NCBI RefSeq assembly: GCF_014694455.1
Contig: NZ_JAAUWT010000013.1
Span: forward strand, 62,001 to 126,000
Source of the DNA: Vibrio sp. S9_S30
Lineage (GTDB): Bacteria > Pseudomonadota > Gammaproteobacteria > Enterobacterales > Vibrionaceae
Direction: 5' to 3'
DNA: 64,000 bases
Shown here: one piece after another, positions 53,772-63,006 of the stretch
Numbering within the stretch: the stretch's first letter is position 1
How the letters are laid out: each line of letters starts with the position of its first letter
Position numbers and translations under genes: made by a program
Notes under the pieces: model-generated
Told to the model about the DNA's origin: nothing
The model's database searches: none
The model's input: the letters and a program-made list of their open reading frames with translations, nothing else

Positions 53772-55220
53772 CTATTTAACAATAACTTCCCACCAAAGCA
53801 GAGAGCCATTGGTAGTCTGATTCATTTCTATAACAGCCTCGCACTCTTCTTTGTTATTGAGCAGCGCAGCAAGTTGACGGTTTTTCTTCAATTCAGCCGA
53901 GTAAATATCAGTGACATCCAACATTTGCTTATAATGATTCTCTCTTACTTTCAATGAGTGTAATAAACTCTCTTTTGTTACACGACCAATACCGACTGTA
54001 TTTGATGAATGTTGACGATAATAAGTCATCGCTTTATTTGTAAATACAGCACGTTTAGATTGGCACAACAAAACCGAAAAAAGGTACCAATCAACTGCGA
54101 CTAGTGAACTAGGAAAGTTAATACTACCCTTATCTATATCAGTCAGACGCAACGCAGTATTTGATAGCCCAAATACATTCTTATCACGAATAAAATCTAG
54201 GTTTATCTCATCCCCGTCAGTAATTCGAGATGACAAAATACATACTGCGAGTTCTTTTTCGCCACTAAACGAAGTTAAATCGTTAACCACTATATCGTAT
54301 TCAGCTAATAAACTAAGTGAATGAGCCACACGGTTATCAGAGAAGTAATCATCTATGTCGGCGAAAACTACTGCTTCATACCCGTTGCGTAAGGCAAACT
54401 GAAGCATATATTCACGATTTTTTGCAACACTATTAGCAGGCTCCAATTCGATGATATTTAGCGAAGGGTATTGAGATCGGAGTCTGCTGATGTCTCCATA
54501 TCCATCATTTATTAGAATTACGTCAAAACCTTGCACTGTTTGTCGACAAAGCGATTGAAAGTAATCTCGAACATACCCCTGATTGATAGGAAATATGGTA
54601 GTTAACACTGCAGTCTTCATTGTAACTATCGGTATTCGAGGAGAAGCATAACAACTCCCTGCCTTTACAAAGTCTTCTGTTTTAGTACTCACCCCATGCA
54701 CCACCACAGAGTTACTACCAACAAACGTACCCGACGATATTTTTGCACCACCATTAACTATCGCCCCTGTTGATATATGGCAATGTGCTCGTACATATGC
54801 ATCATGCTCAATCAAAGACTTAGTATTGATGATACAGTTGTTTGAAATATGTGCGCCAGCATTAACAAGAGCGTCATGCATAACAATCACACCCTTATCT
54901 ATCTTTGCTGTACGAGCTATGTAGGCTCGAGGTGATATAACTGTTGCAATGGAGGCATTTAGATCTTCAAGCTTGCCATATAAACGCTGGCGCAAATTAC
55001 TAGATTCGATTTGTCCAACGGTCACCAAAAAATAGCACCCTTGCGCTACATATTGAGCCATTGCATCATCCGTATCTATAATAGGATAACCCGATAACGT
55101 TTCTCCAACCTTATCAGCTGTATCTAAAATCCCAAGAATTTCATACTTTTTTTGTAATTCAATAACGTCGATACAGGCTTTACAATGTCCCCCACCACCG
55201 ACAAGGATAAGCTTTTCCAT
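53772..55220 (-). CDS. NeuD-type acetyltransferase fused to a GT2-fold glycosyltransferase
   Basis: The 482-residue product is a two-domain fusion. Residues 1-200 are a NeuD/PglD-type sugar acetyltransferase: an N-terminal Rossmann-like part KLILVGGGGHCKACIDVIE, then left-handed beta-helix hexapeptides (YIARTAKIDKGVIVMHDALVNAGAHISNNCIINTKSLIEHDA). Residues 201-482 start afresh at MKTAVLTTIFPINQGYVRDYFQSLCRQTVQGFDVILINDGYGD, a GT-A beginning, with FADIDDYF as the metal site. Met201 (codon at 54620) has no ribosome site, so separate translation is unlikely. The first domain probably acetylates the 4-amino group of the nonulosonate precursor; the second may transfer a sugar. Confidence 0.82.
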   Translation of the reverse strand: MEKLILVGGGGHCKACIDVIELQKKYEILGILDTADKVGETLSGYPIIDTDDAMAQYVAQGCYFLVTVGQIESSNLRQRLYGKLEDLNASIATVISPRAYIARTAKIDKGVIVMHDALVNAGAHISNNCIINTKSLIEHDAYVRAHCHISTGAIVNGGAKISSGTFVGSNSVVVHGVSTKTEDFVKAGSCYASPRIPIVTMKTAVLTTIFPINQGYVRDYFQSLCRQTVQGFDVILINDGYGDISRLRSQYPSLNIIELEPANSVAKNREYMLQFALRNGYEAVVFADIDDYFSDNRVAHSLSLLAEYDIVVNDLTSFSGEKELAVCILSSRITDGDEINLDFIRDKNVFGLSNTALRLTDIDKGSINFPSSLVAVDWYLFSVLLCQSKRAVFTNKAMTYYRQHSSNTVGIGRVTKESLLHSLKVRENHYKQMLDVTDIYSAELKKNRQLAALLNNKEECEAVIEMNQTTNGSLLWWEVIVK

Positions 55221-55222
55221 GT

Positions 55223-56371
55223 TTACCTGTTGAATATTGGAGTACTTGGAAGGTTGATTAAATGTACCTCAATAAATTCAGAGTTAGTAAGATCACCGCG
55301 TATTGCATTCTCAAACATTGGCAATCTATGCATGAGTTGCCAAATTGGTCGAGTCATCACACCAGAATCATTGGTACCAGAAAGAATCTCTTCCCTGCTT
55401 CCCTTATCTGGACAAATGAGCGCATTTAGCCAGTAGTTGGACTGCGCATATTCTGGCTCAGTGACAAACTTAAAGTCTGTTCCTTTGAAGAACTCATTGT
55501 AACATTCTGCAAGCTGTCTCTTTTGTTTCAAATACTGCTCTATAACTTCCATCTGAGCACACCCCAGAGCTGCATTAAGGTTAGGCATACGGTAGTTGAA
55601 GCCAGGTTCATCATGGAAAAATTCATATGGATGAGGGACTTTCGCTGTCGTAGTGACATGCTTAGTTCGCGCTCCTAATTCTTGAGTCTTACATAACACC
55701 ATGCCACCACCACCAGTGGTGATGATCTTATTGCCATTGAAGCTGACAGCACCACAATCACCGATTGTGCCAGTGTGCTTGCCCTTATAGAATGATCCTA
55801 GACTTTCTGCGGCATCTTCAACCAACGTGATGTTCCATTTCAAACAAACAGTAACGAGTTCATCAAGCTCTACAGGGTGACCAAATGTATGCATTGGTAC
55901 AACTGCTTTGATTCTTCTGCCTGTTTGTTTATGGATACACCCAGTGTCTGTGACTTCAGCATTCTCTTCTAAGAATGCATCCACAGCCTTAGGGCAAAGC
56001 CCTAAACTCACTGTAGACACATCCACAAAAATCGGCTCAGCGCCCATATGATAAAGGGCATTGCAGGTAGCAACGAAAGTCAAAGCTTGCGTGATGACTA
56101 AATCGCCTCTTTGTACATCAGCCATGAACAATGCGGCATGTAACGCTGCTGTGCCATTAACCGTCGCTACCGCTTTAGCCGTACCAGTATATGCTTCGAT
56201 TTTTCGCTCAAAGTCATCAACGAACTTACCCACGCTAGAAACAAACGTACTTTCAATCGTTTCCATTACATACGCTTTTTCGTTTCCATCAAACCTTGGG
56301 GCATGCAAGGGAATAAAGTCGTCAGTTTTGTATGTATCTCTCACAAATTCAACAATAGATGTCGCTTTCAT
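55223..56371 (-). CDS. LegC-family nucleotide-sugar aminotransferase
   Basis: This PLP enzyme of the DegT/DnrJ/EryC1 family installs a 4-amino group on a 4-keto-6-deoxy nucleotide sugar. The 382-residue product has IPLHAPRFDGNEKAYVMETIESTFVSSVGKFVDDFE, VATVNGTAALHAAL, VVPMHTFGHP, LVEDAAESLGSFYKGKHTGTIGD and the PLP lysine in AVSFNGNKIITTGGGGMV. ATG 56371 is preceded by GGAG at good spacing; a GTG four codons earlier sits on the ribosome site. It follows the dehydratase gene by 12 bases, the usual LegB-LegC order. Confidence 0.9.
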   Translation of the reverse strand: MKATSIVEFVRDTYKTDDFIPLHAPRFDGNEKAYVMETIESTFVSSVGKFVDDFERKIEAYTGTAKAVATVNGTAALHAALFMADVQRGDLVITQALTFVATCNALYHMGAEPIFVDVSTVSLGLCPKAVDAFLEENAEVTDTGCIHKQTGRRIKAVVPMHTFGHPVELDELVTVCLKWNITLVEDAAESLGSFYKGKHTGTIGDCGAVSFNGNKIITTGGGGMVLCKTQELGARTKHVTTTAKVPHPYEFFHDEPGFNYRMPNLNAALGCAQMEVIEQYLKQKRQLAECYNEFFKGTDFKFVTEPEYAQSNYWLNALICPDKGSREEILSGTNDSGVMTRPIWQLMHRLPMFENAIRGDLTNSEFIEVHLINLPSTPIFNR

Positions 56372-56383
56372 TGAGTGCTCCAC

Positions 56384-57574
56384 TTACATCTTACTATCGA
56401 GGTATTTACCCGTTTCTTTGTGCCCAAAATCAGGGATCATGGTAAAGAACAATTTTACAATTTGTTCTTTAGTCCAGGCTCGCTCGCCTTTCATCTCAGA
56501 AATGCTGTTTTCAAAAAAATTAAGAAGCTCTTGCTCATAGATAGGAGCATTTTTGATGATGCCTAGATTTTCAAATCGAGCCATATCCAACTCTTCTTTG
56601 TCTGTAAAAAACTCTTCAAAGTCTTTTTCACCTGTGGTATCACTTGCAGTAAACAAACATGGCCATTTGCCCTGCTCTGGAAGTGTATATGCAAGTTGGC
56701 GGGCTTCTTCTTCTGTTTCACATAAGTGTGACTCAAAACCAAGTTGCTCTAGGTATTTCACCGCAATATCTGCAAACGAAATAAGGTGTAGAGCTTCACT
56801 CAGTTTCGGGAAGAAAATGTCACGGTTTTCACCAAAGATACAAGACATTAAACATAGTTCACCCGACTCTTGAGGAGTAACAAAATAACGCTTGATGTCG
56901 TTTGGTGCCACGATAGGCTGACGCTTTTGGATACGCTGATTAAATCCGTGTAGCAATGAGCCATCAGAGAATGCCACATTTGCAAAGCGAGCAGTTGAGA
57001 TTGCCATTTGCTCACTTTTACGCATCAGGAACATTTCCATAATACGTTTGGACGCACCCATCATATTGACTGGGTTTGCGGCTTTATCTGTCGAAACACA
57101 AAAGTACTTTTTCGCACCAGCATCAATAGACTGCTGAATGGTTTTATCTGTATTAAATACGTTTACATCGATCATACGCATCAATGTATAAGGGTCTTTT
57201 TCACTTCTCACATGCTTAAGAGCAGATAAGTTCAGCACATAATCAAACTTACCATCCGCTTTAATAAATGCATCATACTCCAATGAACCAATATCTAAAG
57301 CAAATGTCTGGAAGTCGCCATCGATGTAGCCAAATGAACTCCGGATATCTCGAACGAGTTCAACCATGTTATTTTCACTAATATCAACAATATGCAGTTT
57401 TTTTGGATTACGTTTAAAAATTTCTTTGGTTACAGCTTGACCAATAGAGCCAGCACCACCTAGAACAAGAAAACTTGACTCAGAAACAATGTGCGACAAC
57501 TCTGCTTCACGGTTCTCAATATCTTGAGTGAATAAGGCTTCGGTACGACCGATCAGCGTTAAAATACTACTCAT
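56384..57574 (-). CDS. Nucleotide-sugar 4,6-dehydratase (LegB / UDP-GlcNAc 4,6-dehydratase family)
   Basis: The 396-residue product is an SDR-type dehydratase of the CapD/FlaA1 group that makes a 4-keto-6-deoxy-HexNAc nucleotide. SFLVLGGAGSIGQAVTKEIFKRNPKKLHIVDISENNMVELVRDI holds the glycine motif (residues 39-45); STDKAANPVNMMGASKRIMEMFL contains the M-x3-K variant of the usual Tyr-x3-Lys, normal for this group. It lacks the membrane helices of long FlaA1-type proteins, so it is soluble. With the next gene (LegC family) it forms the first two steps of the nonulosonate branch. Confidence 0.88.
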   Translation of the reverse strand: MSSILTLIGRTEALFTQDIENREAELSHIVSESSFLVLGGAGSIGQAVTKEIFKRNPKKLHIVDISENNMVELVRDIRSSFGYIDGDFQTFALDIGSLEYDAFIKADGKFDYVLNLSALKHVRSEKDPYTLMRMIDVNVFNTDKTIQQSIDAGAKKYFCVSTDKAANPVNMMGASKRIMEMFLMRKSEQMAISTARFANVAFSDGSLLHGFNQRIQKRQPIVAPNDIKRYFVTPQESGELCLMSCIFGENRDIFFPKLSEALHLISFADIAVKYLEQLGFESHLCETEEEARQLAYTLPEQGKWPCLFTASDTTGEKDFEEFFTDKEELDMARFENLGIIKNAPIYEQELLNFFENSISEMKGERAWTKEQIVKLFFTMIPDFGHKETGKYLDSKM

Positions 57575-57602
57575 GTCAAAATTCCTAGCTTAATATGGAT
57601 TA

Positions 57603-58580
57603 TTACTTTTTAGGTAGATTTTTTATATATACAAACCTTGACAGTATAATGGCGACACCTAGTATTCCCCCCAGCAATGTTGCTATCACACATATCAACG
57701 CTCGTTTGGGTCCCGCTTTTTCTTCTGGCACCACAGCAGGGTCTATGGTTTTAAAAGCAAACTCGGTTTCCACTTCTGCTAGCATCAAGTTTTTGGTTTG
57801 CTCTTCAATTAATTGAAAAAAAACAGTCCGCATATCGGATATATTTGTTTTATTTAATTGCTGTTCCAAATAACCAATATTACGTTTTGTTTCATTCAGA
57901 GATTTTTCTTTCATCCAAGCGTTTAAGTCCAACACTAACCAGTCAATCCACTGCTGTGCGATGATTGGAGAGTGATGTGTAATAGAGAGACTAACCAAAC
58001 CTGTGTCCTTTGCAATCGAGTTAGATAAAAGTGCATTGAAAGCTTTGTACGCTTCCCAATTTGTCGGGACTGCAGATTGACCGGTAGATACCTGTCGGAT
58101 CCACTGTTTGGTTGTGGCGTCATACAATTCCGTATTCAGTTCAAGTTCACCACTACCTTTATGCCATTGAACCGAAGCCATTAGTGGCACCAATAGGTCA
58201 TGCTTTTGGATAAACGCATTAATAAACTGGCGAGATTGCAACACGGCTAATGCCATGGTTTTATTATCGCTTCCACCGCCCCCAAGGTTGATACCCGCTA
58301 AAGAAGCTAACCCACCAAATTGGGCCGCCATGGCCGCCATGCCACCTTTCCCACTGTCACTGGTCGAAGCTAGTACAACGGTTGCTTTATAGGTATTCGG
58401 AATAGAAAGCGCATAGAGCACCCCTCCTACAGCAAATACTGTGGTCAACAGCAGAATGACCCACTTCCCTTTCCACAGAGCTGCAAAGAGCTCTCTTAAA
58501 TCAATTTCGTCACTTTCTGCTACTGGAGGTTGCGGGTAGTAAGGTGGATAAGGTTGATTTGGCGGTACTTGTTGATTCAT
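57603..58580 (-). CDS. wzz: Wzz-family chain length regulator
   Basis: The 325-residue inner-membrane protein sets polymer length in Wzy-dependent synthesis. A proline-rich cytoplasmic tail (PPNQPYPPYYPQPP) precedes the first helix at about residues 38-58, a large periplasmic domain follows, and a second helix lies near the C terminus (about 295-318, ALICVIATLLGGILGVAIILSRFVYI) preceded by the proline-glycine-rich VVPEEKAGPKR typical of Wzz. There is no Walker A or tyrosine-rich tail, so it is not a Wzc kinase. The start at 58580 (MNQQVPPNQ) has AGG eight bases upstream. Confidence 0.9.
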   Translation of the reverse strand: MNQQVPPNQPYPPYYPQPPVAESDEIDLRELFAALWKGKWVILLLTTVFAVGGVLYALSIPNTYKATVVLASTSDSGKGGMAAMAAQFGGLASLAGINLGGGGSDNKTMALAVLQSRQFINAFIQKHDLLVPLMASVQWHKGSGELELNTELYDATTKQWIRQVSTGQSAVPTNWEAYKAFNALLSNSIAKDTGLVSLSITHHSPIIAQQWIDWLVLDLNAWMKEKSLNETKRNIGYLEQQLNKTNISDMRTVFFQLIEEQTKNLMLAEVETEFAFKTIDPAVVPEEKAGPKRALICVIATLLGGILGVAIILSRFVYIKNLPKK

Positions 58581-58656
58581 AGTGTTACCTAAAAATAGAG
58601 CGTGAAATGAATCACGCTCCAAATGGATATTTTAAAAATGGTTTGTAATCGATTGA

Positions 58657-61278
58657 TTAGTCTGATATCGCTTTCCAAGCGACACCAATTTGGTAAAGGA
58701 TCTGCGTTGCTGAAGTTAAAGTACTTAATCCATCGAGGTAATCCGTATCAATCGGCACAATAATGGTGTCACCCGGCGCAAGAGGCTTGTCTTTTCGGCT
58801 AAACCAGAAAGAATTGTTTGGTAGCATTACAGAACCATCCGCTCTAACAATGTAAATGCGATCGGTATCCGCCTGCTTTTTAGTGCCACCCGCTGATTCT
58901 AAATACTCTTCTACCGTCATATCGGGGCGGAAGGTATGATTGGAGGAATATTGAACCTCACCCATCACACTAATAGTCGGGTTTTTGGCTGGAATATACA
59001 ACTTATCGCCTTTCTCTAGCATCAGGTCTGATATAGGATCTTCGTCCATCGCTTCGGGTAAGTTAATTACTAAACGACCAACGGCTTCCGTTTTAGCGAG
59101 CTCTTCTGCAATTTCCATTGCTTGTGCTGGTGACGTAGTGTACGTTGCTGCGGAGTTTTGACGCCTCAGTGCCAAATTGCCAATTTCTTGTTTTAGCTGC
59201 ATATTCAGTAACCGCAAACGCTCCTGCTCTTGGCGTTTAAGCCTTACTCGGCTAAATACCGCACCTTTTGCATAAGCATACTCGGTTAACCCACCAGCTC
59301 GGTTGATCACATCACTCAGTGTTTCACCGCGCTGGAAACTGTACTTACCAGGGAAAACGACCTCTCCCTGCAGCTCAATTACCATGTCTTGCTGCCAATT
59401 GGGCTGGGTTTTAATAACAATATGATCCTGCGCTTGCAGTTCTAGGCTGGAATCACCGCTCAGTACATCCCGCAAAGCAAACGGTATATGGCGAGATTCA
59501 AAGCTTTCACCCACTCGCTGGCTACGCGTGATCTCAGCTTGAGTGAGATACGCCCGCTCGCTTAAACCACCCGCCGCTTTTATTATCTTCTCTAGCGTTT
59601 CGCCAGCAGGCAATGGATAGGTGCCAGGAAACTTTACCTCCCCAGAGACTTCAACCAGCCTTGCTGGCTTTTTGAAACTTGACTGCGCTTTTAAGCGTTC
59701 AATAATGGGGTTAAGTAATTGCTCTCGACTGGATTGTTTGATGTTATCGGCTTTGGCTACTGTATCGACATCCTGAACCGCAATTTCATTCACTTGCTCG
59801 TTTAACACGACTGCGCCTGTTTCTTCATCAATCCGTTCTTGATGTTTTTCAGCAAGCTCCTCTTTCGCTTTTACTTTTTGATTTTTCTGGTCACCATACC
59901 AGTAGTCAAGCTCGAGCCCATTATCAAAAACAAAGATTTGATCGCGCTCTTGCAGCTTTATATTTTCGCTAGAACGCTTGTTTTTCAGTACTTGCTCTAA
60001 GTTAAATTGAATCACTTCAATATCACGGTTGGCATTCACTTCACGCACAATCAACGCATAGTTGAGATCAGCATTCAGTTTAAGGTCATCTTCAGCAGAG
60101 CCGATCACATCAGATACTCGCATGCCTTCTTTGTAGCTTAATGCGCCTTGGCGGATCACTTCCCCACGTACCGCTACTGCACCCTTTAAGTTACTTGATG
60201 AAGGAGCAATCTCTATTTTATCGCCAGATTCTACAATAAAGTTACGACCCGAAACCGTAGTTAAATCCACGGTGAATTGCTCTTGCCCTTGTGAGGTTTG
60301 GCGACGAACATTGATCTTAGAGAGATAGCCTTGAGGAAGAACGCCACCCGCAAGTTTTACAACATCAGATAACGTCGTTACTCCACCTAGTTCATAAATC
60401 GCGGGGCGAAGCACTTCACCGTCAACTTCAATACTCGATGATTTTGTCGGAATAAACAGCGTATCGCCTGCAAGAAGACGCACATCAGAAGACGTGTTTC
60501 CATTGACCAGAAGATCATAAAGATCAAGTGTCGCAACTGTCTCACCTCGGCGTTTGAGCTGTATTTGACGAAGACTACCCGACTCTTTTACCCCACCACT
60601 CGCAACAAGTGCTTGTGTGATCGTGGTTAATCCATTCACATTGTAGGCACCTGGCTGGATGGTCTCACCCACGATATAGACTTGCATCGTGCGCATATTG
60701 CTCATAGTGACAGCCACATCGACACCCAGTACTTTTTGCTCCACAAGCTGCGTTACTTGCTCACGGACTTGAGAGAAAGTCTGTCCTGCGACTGCCACCG
60801 GTCCAAATTCAGGGAAGTAAACCTTACCTTCTCGGTCAACTTTCAATCGAAATTCTTGATTGGTTTTACCGTAAAGTAACACTTTTATCTCATCACCCGC
60901 TTCCAGTACGTAATCTAATGGCACGGGAAGGTTTTCAACTGGTGTATATCCTTGGGGTTCACCTAGAAGTACATCATATCCAAATGGCTTTATTACTTCT
61001 TCTTGGTCCACTTCTTCTGTATTTTCTTCGGCGCTTAATGTAAGCAGAATGCGCTCAGGCTGCTGTACGCCATTTGGGGAACCTTCTAAAGCAGTTGAAT
61101 TGGAACTAGGTAACGCATTTAAGTCAATACCATATTGACGAGCCAACTGCTCTTGTTGAGCTTTGGGCAAACTTTTGAACTGCGCCATTTGCGCAGGCGT
61201 TGGTGTATTTGCGATTGCGCTTGCACTCAAAGCTGAAACGCAAAAAGCAAGAAATGAGGTCTTAAATAGGTTGTGCAT
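58657..61278 (-). CDS. Multi-SLBB polysaccharide export protein (Wza-related)
   Basis: The 873-residue product has a signal peptide (MHNLFKTSFLAFCVSALSASAIA) without an obvious lipobox cysteine, then a Poly_export domain (LDYVLEAGDEIKVLLYGKTNQEFRLKVDREGKVYFPEFGPVAVAGQT, about residues 120-195) and six SLBB-like repeats with a GE-x5-G-x-Y core (for example VYIVGETIQPGAYNV, VEVSGEVKFPGTYPL, IELQGEVVFPGKYSF, ISVMGEVQYSSNHTF). It is much longer than Wza (about 380) and resembles OtnA/WbfF-type proteins of Vibrio capsule loci. It probably forms the periplasmic and outer-membrane export conduit together with Wzz and Wzi. Confidence 0.88.
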   Translation of the reverse strand: MHNLFKTSFLAFCVSALSASAIANTPTPAQMAQFKSLPKAQQEQLARQYGIDLNALPSSNSTALEGSPNGVQQPERILLTLSAEENTEEVDQEEVIKPFGYDVLLGEPQGYTPVENLPVPLDYVLEAGDEIKVLLYGKTNQEFRLKVDREGKVYFPEFGPVAVAGQTFSQVREQVTQLVEQKVLGVDVAVTMSNMRTMQVYIVGETIQPGAYNVNGLTTITQALVASGGVKESGSLRQIQLKRRGETVATLDLYDLLVNGNTSSDVRLLAGDTLFIPTKSSSIEVDGEVLRPAIYELGGVTTLSDVVKLAGGVLPQGYLSKINVRRQTSQGQEQFTVDLTTVSGRNFIVESGDKIEIAPSSSNLKGAVAVRGEVIRQGALSYKEGMRVSDVIGSAEDDLKLNADLNYALIVREVNANRDIEVIQFNLEQVLKNKRSSENIKLQERDQIFVFDNGLELDYWYGDQKNQKVKAKEELAEKHQERIDEETGAVVLNEQVNEIAVQDVDTVAKADNIKQSSREQLLNPIIERLKAQSSFKKPARLVEVSGEVKFPGTYPLPAGETLEKIIKAAGGLSERAYLTQAEITRSQRVGESFESRHIPFALRDVLSGDSSLELQAQDHIVIKTQPNWQQDMVIELQGEVVFPGKYSFQRGETLSDVINRAGGLTEYAYAKGAVFSRVRLKRQEQERLRLLNMQLKQEIGNLALRRQNSAATYTTSPAQAMEIAEELAKTEAVGRLVINLPEAMDEDPISDLMLEKGDKLYIPAKNPTISVMGEVQYSSNHTFRPDMTVEEYLESAGGTKKQADTDRIYIVRADGSVMLPNNSFWFSRKDKPLAPGDTIIVPIDTDYLDGLSTLTSATQILYQIGVAWKAISD

Positions 61279-61370
61279 GGTTTACTTCACTTTTGTGTGT
61301 CAGCCACTCATTGAGGTCACTGACCGCTCGTAGAAAGGGCGTTGTAAATGTAAAAATAGAAAATGAATAT

Positions 61371-62681
61371 TTAGAATCGAAACTCATACCCCGTCCATAT
61401 AGACGTTGAGTTGTTCACTTTATCCCCAACTTGTTGGCTGTATCCCATACCTACGTGTACCATTCCCGCGACGGCAGGAAATTGATAGGTGATGTTGGTA
61501 TTTCTGTGTCTATTTTGGTCTTGGTAAGAATCTTGCAATACAACACTAAACTTGTGATCGTTATTCAATTGCACGTATAACGATGCGGAGGTGCTTTTAT
61601 CTAGAGAATAAGTGTTTCGAGATAGACCTTTGTGAGATGAAGGGTATACGCTATTGGTCCAACTTTGGGTATGTTCGTCCACTTTGGCTGCAGTGGACTC
61701 TTGCCTTTCAAGTACGAAGCGCCAAGTGTGCTTGAAAGCGTCAACTTGCCCTGTCCATCCGTAAAGATAAGCGCCTGCCTCAGTGGTATTGTGAGTGGAG
61801 GCAATTTCAGTATAAATAGAATGGTATAACCCCATAAACGATGGTAAAGAGACCTTTGCATCTACAGCAAACTGCTTATCTCCATCGTTCAATGCTGTAC
61901 CATCAAACCAAGTTTGATAGGTAATGCCCATATCCAACCAGTTAATAGGCTTAGACGTTAACCGTGAAGCACTGTAACGTTCGAAACTCGCCTCATCAGC
62001 AAAACCAACAATGAATTCAAAACCCCATCCACCCAAAAGGGTATTTTTCCCAATGTAGCTCACACCCAAGTCGGCGGTTGAAGCGCTATAGCTTCCTAGT
62101 ACAAGATTGTGTTGCCAACCTTGCCCCCACCATCGGTCTAATTTCCCCACCGAGAAGAGCCAAGCACCCGCATTTAAAGATAAGTAACTATCATCCCAAA
62201 CAAATTGGGCATCACCATTTTGCTTTGCATATCCCGTTGATAAACGAAAAGCATAGCTATTTTCCAATGCTTCATAGGAAGCGTATGCGCCCCATTCATC
62301 TTGATTAAACTGCCCAAAGCCAACGGAAGAAGGCTCATTTCCGATCACCACTTTCGCGAAACGGTTGCCTCTCGAATATTTTGCAGAACTCAACGCATAA
62401 CGAACATGTGCATTGGCTCTACCAAGGCTTTCATTATCAGAATGCGATTTATCCAAATCATCACCAATCGATGCCCATCGTAAAGGGTAATGATTAACGG
62501 AAGAGCGCAACAATCCAGCATCAGAAAGCAGCGTGACATCAGAGCGTAAATAGGGGTCTTTGGCTTCCAGCCATGGAGAGGCTTTGGAAGAAAGTGAAAT
62601 CATGCTCAGTGGTAAAAATGCCACTAAAAAACGGAGCGGTTTGATGGGCATAAACAAAGGGTTGAACAGAGTTTTATTCAC
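61371..62681 (-). CDS. Capsule assembly outer-membrane protein, Wzi family
   Basis: Wzi-family proteins are outer-membrane beta-barrels that anchor polysaccharide at the cell surface. The 436-residue product has a signal peptide (about residues 11-34), SPWLEAKDPYLRSDVTLLSDAGLLRSSVNHYPLRW, the family block FSVGKLDRWWGQGWQHNLVLG, many alternating aromatic strands, and a terminal phenylalanine (YEFRF) suited to BamA recognition. It begins at GTG 62681 with an AGGATAGG ribosome site; an internal ATG at 62651 would keep the signal peptide but lacks one. It is the first gene after the ops element. Confidence 0.87.
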   Translation of the reverse strand: MNKTLFNPLFMPIKPLRFLVAFLPLSMISLSSKASPWLEAKDPYLRSDVTLLSDAGLLRSSVNHYPLRWASIGDDLDKSHSDNESLGRANAHVRYALSSAKYSRGNRFAKVVIGNEPSSVGFGQFNQDEWGAYASYEALENSYAFRLSTGYAKQNGDAQFVWDDSYLSLNAGAWLFSVGKLDRWWGQGWQHNLVLGSYSASTADLGVSYIGKNTLLGGWGFEFIVGFADEASFERYSASRLTSKPINWLDMGITYQTWFDGTALNDGDKQFAVDAKVSLPSFMGLYHSIYTEIASTHNTTEAGAYLYGWTGQVDAFKHTWRFVLERQESTAAKVDEHTQSWTNSVYPSSHKGLSRNTYSLDKSTSASLYVQLNNDHKFSVVLQDSYQDQNRHRNTNITYQFPAVAGMVHVGMGYSQQVGDKVNNSTSIWTGYEFRF

Positions 62682-63006
62682 GAGAATACCTATCCTAACG
62701 CAACAAAGCTTGGTATTTGGGCACGCTACCGCCCATTAGCACACGCATAGCCACATTACGTTTTCATCTATCAAATGAGTGTTTAGTTCAGGCTATTACA
62801 GTTATTTTTCAATCCAGCCCAATTGTTGCGACACCATTATCCACAACAAACATCAAATCTCAACGAAGTAGATCTTCAAACGGATAAAAAGACGTCATAT
62901 TTTTAGGAAAGGACAATGAAGCCTAGACATACTCTATGATTCCAAATGAAATCTAACTCATAACAAAATGTAACTGAGTGTAGGGAAAGAAACATCTTGT
63001 CCTCAC
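62682..63006. promoter_or_regulatory. Leader and promoter region of the polysaccharide operon
   Basis: This 325-base spacer lies between the TetR gene and the Wzi gene, both minus. It contains the ops/JUMPstart element next to the Wzi gene and must carry the promoter for the long minus-strand transcript. I could not place a confident -35/-10 pair or a terminator for the TetR gene. Confidence 0.6.
62722..62733 (-). promoter_or_regulatory. ops element (JUMPstart core), RfaH recruitment site
   Basis: On the minus strand this reads GGCGGTAGCGTG, a perfect ops sequence, within a GC-richer stretch resembling JUMPstart. It is 41 bases before the Wzi start. RNA polymerase pauses here and RfaH loads, allowing transcription of long surface-polysaccharide operons and aiding translation. 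Confidence 0.93.

Noticed and set aside
54618..54620. Independent start for the glycosyltransferase half of the NeuD fusion
   Set aside because: No ribosome site precedes this ATG and the frame is continuous with the acetyltransferase, so one fused gene is reported.
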